From positions 27,664,967 to 27,728,966 of the forward strand of contig NW_023998415.1 in the NCBI RefSeq assembly GCF_014805625.2: 64,000 nucleotides of DNA. The letters run 5' to 3'. The notes beneath the pieces are model-generated. The model was not told the DNA's origin. It saw only the letters and a list, made by a program, of their open reading frames with translations, and did not search any database. Both the position numbers and the translations under genes were made by a program. Shown here in pieces: positions 60,031 to 64,000 of the stretch. The DNA comes from Glossina fuscipes (Eukaryota > Arthropoda > Insecta > Diptera > Glossinidae). Numbering within the stretch: the first letter of the stretch is position 1; each line of letters opens with the position of its first letter.

Positions 60031-61424
60031 TTTTGACATATTCGTCACAGCCGGTGAATTGAAATAACTTTATTTCAATATTCCAGAAGATCTTCGCCAA
60101 TTTAATGACTTTAGCTTTATGTTTATTATAAGGGAGAAGAAGTTTATCTACTTATTTTATTTTTGATTGAAGGAAAAAAAATGAAAGAAACAGAAATTGC
60201 TCCCAAATGATTTATAAACCCTTGCAACATAACCTTACTTATGCTGTTGTTAATATTTTTCAAAGAACAAAGCAAAATATTCTTGAATAATTAATTGTTA
60301 TAATATGAACTAAAGAGTATTTTTATGATTAAATTGAAATTAGGCTATAAATAGCGCGATCCTTTTAATTATTATTTTGCGAAGAGTATGAGATGATGCT
60401 TATAAAGGAGAAAAAGAGATGAAATACCAATAAAAGGCGTGTGAAAGTTTCAACCCTTTTCAAATTAAATGTCGAAAGAAGAACATTTTCAAAACTGTAC
60501 GTATTATATGCATTTTTATACCCACATATATATATATGTACATATGTACATTTACCCCTTATCAATGTCTCTCATATACATGCATCCTTATTCATCACAA
60601 TTATATTATATGCTACAAAAGTTTTTGATTCAATTCACTAAACGTGGGAATCAATCAATCGGTGTACTGTGCGGCTTACTGTTATGATCATTAATTTGCG
60701 TGAAGCGATCATGAACGCGTAATTACAGGTTTTTGTAACACTTGCGTAGTAATATGTTTTTTTCTTTTTTTTTATACTTTGCACACATTTTAAAAGCAGC
60801 AGCAGCAGCAGCACACACACACACACACACACGCTAGCATTCATATATGGCTGGCTATAAACATGTGGAACGATATTCTATTTATACGTCTATGCATATC
60901 TTATATGCTTTTACGCAGTTTTCTTGTCTTTCGATTGTTGTTGCTTGCTATAGGTGCAGTTGTTGCTGTTGTTGTTACTATTACTCTATCTATATTCCCC
61001 CTACCATAGTTCAAACTATTTAACAGCTGTTTCACGGGTTCTCATATGATTGAGTGAAGTGTACTTTACGTAAAAAAAAAAAAAAAAAAAAAAAAACAAA
61101 AAGAAAAGAAGAACCAACACCAACACCAACAACGACAACGACAATAGAGCCGTATTCGTCTACGTGAGTTTGTCTAATTTGATTTTATTAGGGCTTTTGC
61201 ATCGATTTACACTCTACAAGTGGTAAGTCTCACAAGCTATAAACAATGCGTCATCTAAAATGGCAGATTTCGACATTGAAGACAATTGAAGAGATTATTG
61301 CTCGATGCGTGGGAATCGAAGGCCAAACACTTGGCAACGATCGTTCGCAACAATAAAATCACGACAAATTGTTAAACTCTTGCTTTCTTTATTTCTTTTC
61401 CTCCCTCTTTTATTTATTCATTTG

Positions 61425-61462
<38 letters not shown>

Positions 61463-61879
61463 AATAAATAATTGCAATTTTTAAAATAGATTGCCCTTGC
61501 GACACAGTACGTAGATTAATAGGGAAGTGCATGTTAAATATAAGTAAAGAAATGCATTAACGTAGAAAGCAAGTTCCAAAGCTTATTTGTCTGCTTTACA
61601 CTAAGAACATGCTCTCCGACTGTGCTTAATACTCTAATGTATATCGCGCGTCTCCGCCTTAATTTATATATCATCTCCATTTGCGTTTACCATAGCGACT
61701 AACAGACAGATGGACAGATGGACTGACAAACTTGTGTAGAACGGTTTAGATTCTCCGAGACCATCCATAGCAGATAATTGGAAATTTTGGTCCTTGTATT
61801 TGTTGTCGTTTCTAAGTAAGAAGCAAAAAAGCAAACCCTCGGTTATCTTTGAAAGCAAAGGTGGTCTGGGTCTGGATGT
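60031..61879. other. AT-rich non-coding stretch with microsatellites
   Basis: No supported gene. Arrays: (AGC)n/(AC)n at 60795-60832, A25 at 61072-61096 followed by an AAC-rich patch, and T29 at 61427-61455. ORFs at 60365-60844 and 61664-61858 are without motif. Confidence 0.65.
60795..60832. repeat. Compound (AGC)n/(AC)n microsatellite
   Basis: Six AGC units run into (AC)10. Confidence 0.95.
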
Positions 61880-62175
61880 TCTACTATGGGCGTATCCTTT
61901 GACCGAAGTGGGCCAATTTCGGTATCAACCCGCGTGCAAAAACTTTCTATGTTTTTGCCAAAATTGAAGCAGATAGCTTCTTCTTTGCAACCAGCGAAAT
62001 GTGGACCACAGACGGAAGGACAGGCGTGCAGATGGACATGCTTAAATCGGTTTAAAATTACAACTTGATCTAGGATATATATACTTTATTGCGGCTCTGA
62101 AACTTCCTTCTGGGCGTTGCAAACATTTTCACAAAATGAATATACTACGTCATCCTTCGGTGGTGGGTATAAAAA
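61880..62175 (+). repeat. Dispersed repeat family A copy
   Basis: GGGCGTATCCTTTGACCGAA, GGGCCAATTTCGGTATCAAC, a TATGTTTTTGCCAAAATTGA block, GATGGACATGCTTAAATCGG, GATATATATACTTTATTGCG, GAAACTTCCTTCTGGGCGTT and a terminal CCTTCGGTGGTGGGTATAAA. It is colinear with 30010-30310 throughout and is the best-preserved example of the end. Confidence 0.8.
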
Positions 62176-62784
62176 AAAAACATTGTTTTAAGACATTTTC
62201 TATTTTTTTATATGAACATTTGTATACACACACACATGATGTCGAGAATGTAATATAAATTTTTAATCTAAAAAATATTAATTGTTTATTTTATCAACTA
62301 ATTAATTTTCATTCAAGATATTTTCCTTCCACATCGATCTACGTTAACATGGATATCTTTGCATCATTTTTCCGAACAGCCTTCCTAACTATCGTCACAT
62401 CTTTTTCGACTTATGCAACGCTCCTCTCAAGGCCAGCTTGAATTTCGGAGATGGGTAAATGAAGCGAATGCATGCTCCTGCAGTGCTTAAAACGGTTAGT
62501 TTCTCGGTTCTCATTTTAAGTGGGATTCAGTTTTTTTGTTGTGCTTGCTTTTTCTTTAGCCTGACTTGCTCTTGAGCCTGACTCTTCACGACGTGCTTAG
62601 AATCATTCATTTCGAATACGAACGAACATACATATGCAAGATAAGCAGTCATCTTTGTAAACTTTTTTCATTCATTTAATGGTTTTTCTGAAAAAGAAAC
62701 AAAATTTGATGCGATTTTGTCGTGTGCTTGTGCTTTGAGATGACAAAATGTATGAAAATAACGTTAAATTGTACGTCTTGCCTA
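62176..62784. other. AT-rich non-coding stretch, no gene seen
   Basis: Nothing supported beyond a (CA)n-like patch at 62225-62237. Confidence 0.6.
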
Positions 62785-62940
62785 TCCCATAGCCTGCTGG
62801 ATAAGAAGCTCGATTATCAAATCGGCGTACCCGGGTCTAATTCCTAGTCCGCTAGGCACTCTTTCTTTAATGCTTTAATGCTGATGGTCGGCTGCGGCTC
62901 TAGTGAAAGCTCGATCAGTTTAAGGCATAGCATTTACCGA
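62785..62940 (+). mobile_element. Second tRNA-like SINE candidate
   Basis: TAGCCTGCTGG at 62790-62800 resembles a Pol III A-box and GGGTCTAATTCC at 62833-62844 a B-box, at roughly tRNA spacing. CGATT and AATCG at 62811-62825 could form an anticodon-like stem. The flanks (CCCATAG, CTAGTCCGCTAGG) pair only partly, so a functional tRNA is unlikely. A unique region continues to about 62940. No target-site duplication or tail was seen. It is unlike the SINE at 5931. Confidence 0.5.
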
Positions 62941-62999
62941 TTACACATACACTTTATCATTTCCTGAGTGATTTGTTTACGAGTTTGGATAATTTTAGT

Positions 63000-64000
63000 A
63001 CCGCTTTTTGCAAAATTTCCTTCTGATGGGAAGAAACAGCTGTTCAATGTTTAATCTCTCTCTGAAAGCTGGCGTTTTTCCACTTAATTGAAAGAGTAGC
63101 TGTCTTATTCCCCTCCACCGTCATAGTCAAAATATGTGTCCTATCTAAACTGTTTGATTGCATCGTTACTCAACAATTAGTTGTTGCCATCAAAACATCT
63201 ATTTGTCTGCTTCGACACGCCTTTTAGTATTTACTTGTCCTGTTTTCTTGGATGTCTCACAATGGGCTGCCATATACGCTGATATTAGTAAATCCTTTGA
63301 TAGAATTAATCGTAAGCTATTGTTCTTTGAAATTCAATTCTCCAGTTTTTCCTCATATTTAGTGCAATGAAGGAGCTCCGAACTTCGCAATAGACCATTT
63401 AGAGTTCTTCTCAAATTCATCGATTGTGAGCAATTTCCCATGACATCAGATATCCGTCAAATCAATCAGTTGGAACCCTTTCCATGTATCCTGTGCGTCA
63501 ATAACCTCCCATCGGTGATTAAGACAAACCCATTTTTAATGTACGGCGATGATCTATTAATCTATTCTCATCCTTCAACTTTCTCTCCCTTGCATACCTA
63601 TTTTCGCCCAATTTATTTAAATAATTTAGTTGCACGCCAACTCTTCAATATGTCTTCAAAATAAAACCGATAGTTACTGTTAGTCTTTTCTCCAGTATAG
63701 AAACGAACGCTTATCCTGGGTGTCTCCTTGTTAGCCAAGTTAGCAAATGGCATTATTTGATCGCCGACTTTATTGAAAGAGAAAAAACTGTATTTTCGTA
63801 AACTTTAGCCAGCATAGATTTATTATAGTCTTATAGGCTTCTTCTTTCTTCTTCTTTCTAGCGCCCTTTGCGACAATCTAAATGATATCTGTAAATTTAA
63901 TCTCAGTAGTCCTAATGTTAGCATAAAATCTATTTTTAACTACTAAACTGCGTAATTTATTTTTAAAAGTCTCTCTCACATAGTGCATAGTCAACACTAA
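63000..64000 (+). pseudogene. Jockey/CR1-like reverse transcriptase, decayed, cut by the window end
   Basis: One plus frame from about 63060 reads SLKAGVFP, KSSCLIPLH, a short gap, LLVFTCPVF, then QWAAIYADISKSFDRINRKL at about 63264-63320, which is RT motif A with its catalytic Asp. After a frameshift, RVLLKFIDCEQF leads to a motif B position where GVPQGS has decayed (MTSDIRQINQLEPF), then CVNNLPSVIK and LMYGDDLLIY at about 63540, motif C with YGDD in place of the usual YADD. Three stops lie before motif A. Similarity beyond motif C is faint; 63848-63950 has a last open patch. The element probably continues past 64000. Confidence 0.85.

Noticed and set aside
1..64000. CRISPR arrays, phage or bacterial-type operons, toxin-antitoxin or defence systems
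   Set aside because: None is present; base composition, microsatellites and transposon types indicate an animal nuclear genome.

Overview
The window looks like gene-poor, AT-rich chromosomal DNA from a higher fly (Diptera: Brachycera, for example a tephritid or calyptrate lineage). The species cannot be fixed from the sequence. The support is indirect: animal-type transposon fossils (mariner transposases; Jockey/CR1-like and R1/LOA-like reverse transcriptases; tRNA-derived SINEs), abundant (TA)n, (CA)n, (CAA)n, (TC)n and poly-A/T tracts, and no compact ORFs. No complete host protein-coding gene, rRNA or functional tRNA could be recognised. The largest open frames (up to 200 codons) are mostly low-complexity reading through A/T runs, so the window is best read as intergenic DNA or the inside of a very large intron.

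Layout. 1-90: hexamer array plus a 24-bp tandem duplication. About 741-985: inverted copy of dispersed repeat family A. 5919-6119: an intact-looking tRNA-derived SINE with a 12-bp target-site duplication. About 6930-7210: reverse-transcriptase fossil. 9563-9760: probable non-LTR 3' end with a (CAA)n tail, minus strand. 13379-13838 and 20285-20455: GC-elevated islands that are the best candidates for host exons, with unresolved strand. 27100-27745: minus-strand R1/LOA-like reverse transcriptase with an internal deletion. 29.7-36.5 kb: four family A copies, one family B/C copy and a mariner remnant. 38.2-39.8 kb: a second mariner remnant beside a non-LTR endonuclease/RT-linker fossil. 43.4-44.35 and 53.4-54.7 kb: the two longest family B copies, the second directly followed by a family A copy. 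About 56.97-57.19 kb: degenerate GCTA-rich minisatellite. 58.56-59.4 kb: a third mariner remnant. 59.89-60.03 kb: hairpin cluster. 62.8 kb: a second tRNA-like SINE candidate. 63.0-64.0 kb: a Jockey/CR1-like reverse transcriptase running off the window end.

The recognisable genes are all dead mobile-element genes with stops and frameshifts, so they do not form an operating system together. What the window offers is a layered record of transposition: at least two mariner subgroups, two non-LTR clades, two SINE-like units, and a set of related dispersed repeats sharing an end motif CCGAATATAAT. All family assignments come from reading motifs by eye; no database search was possible.
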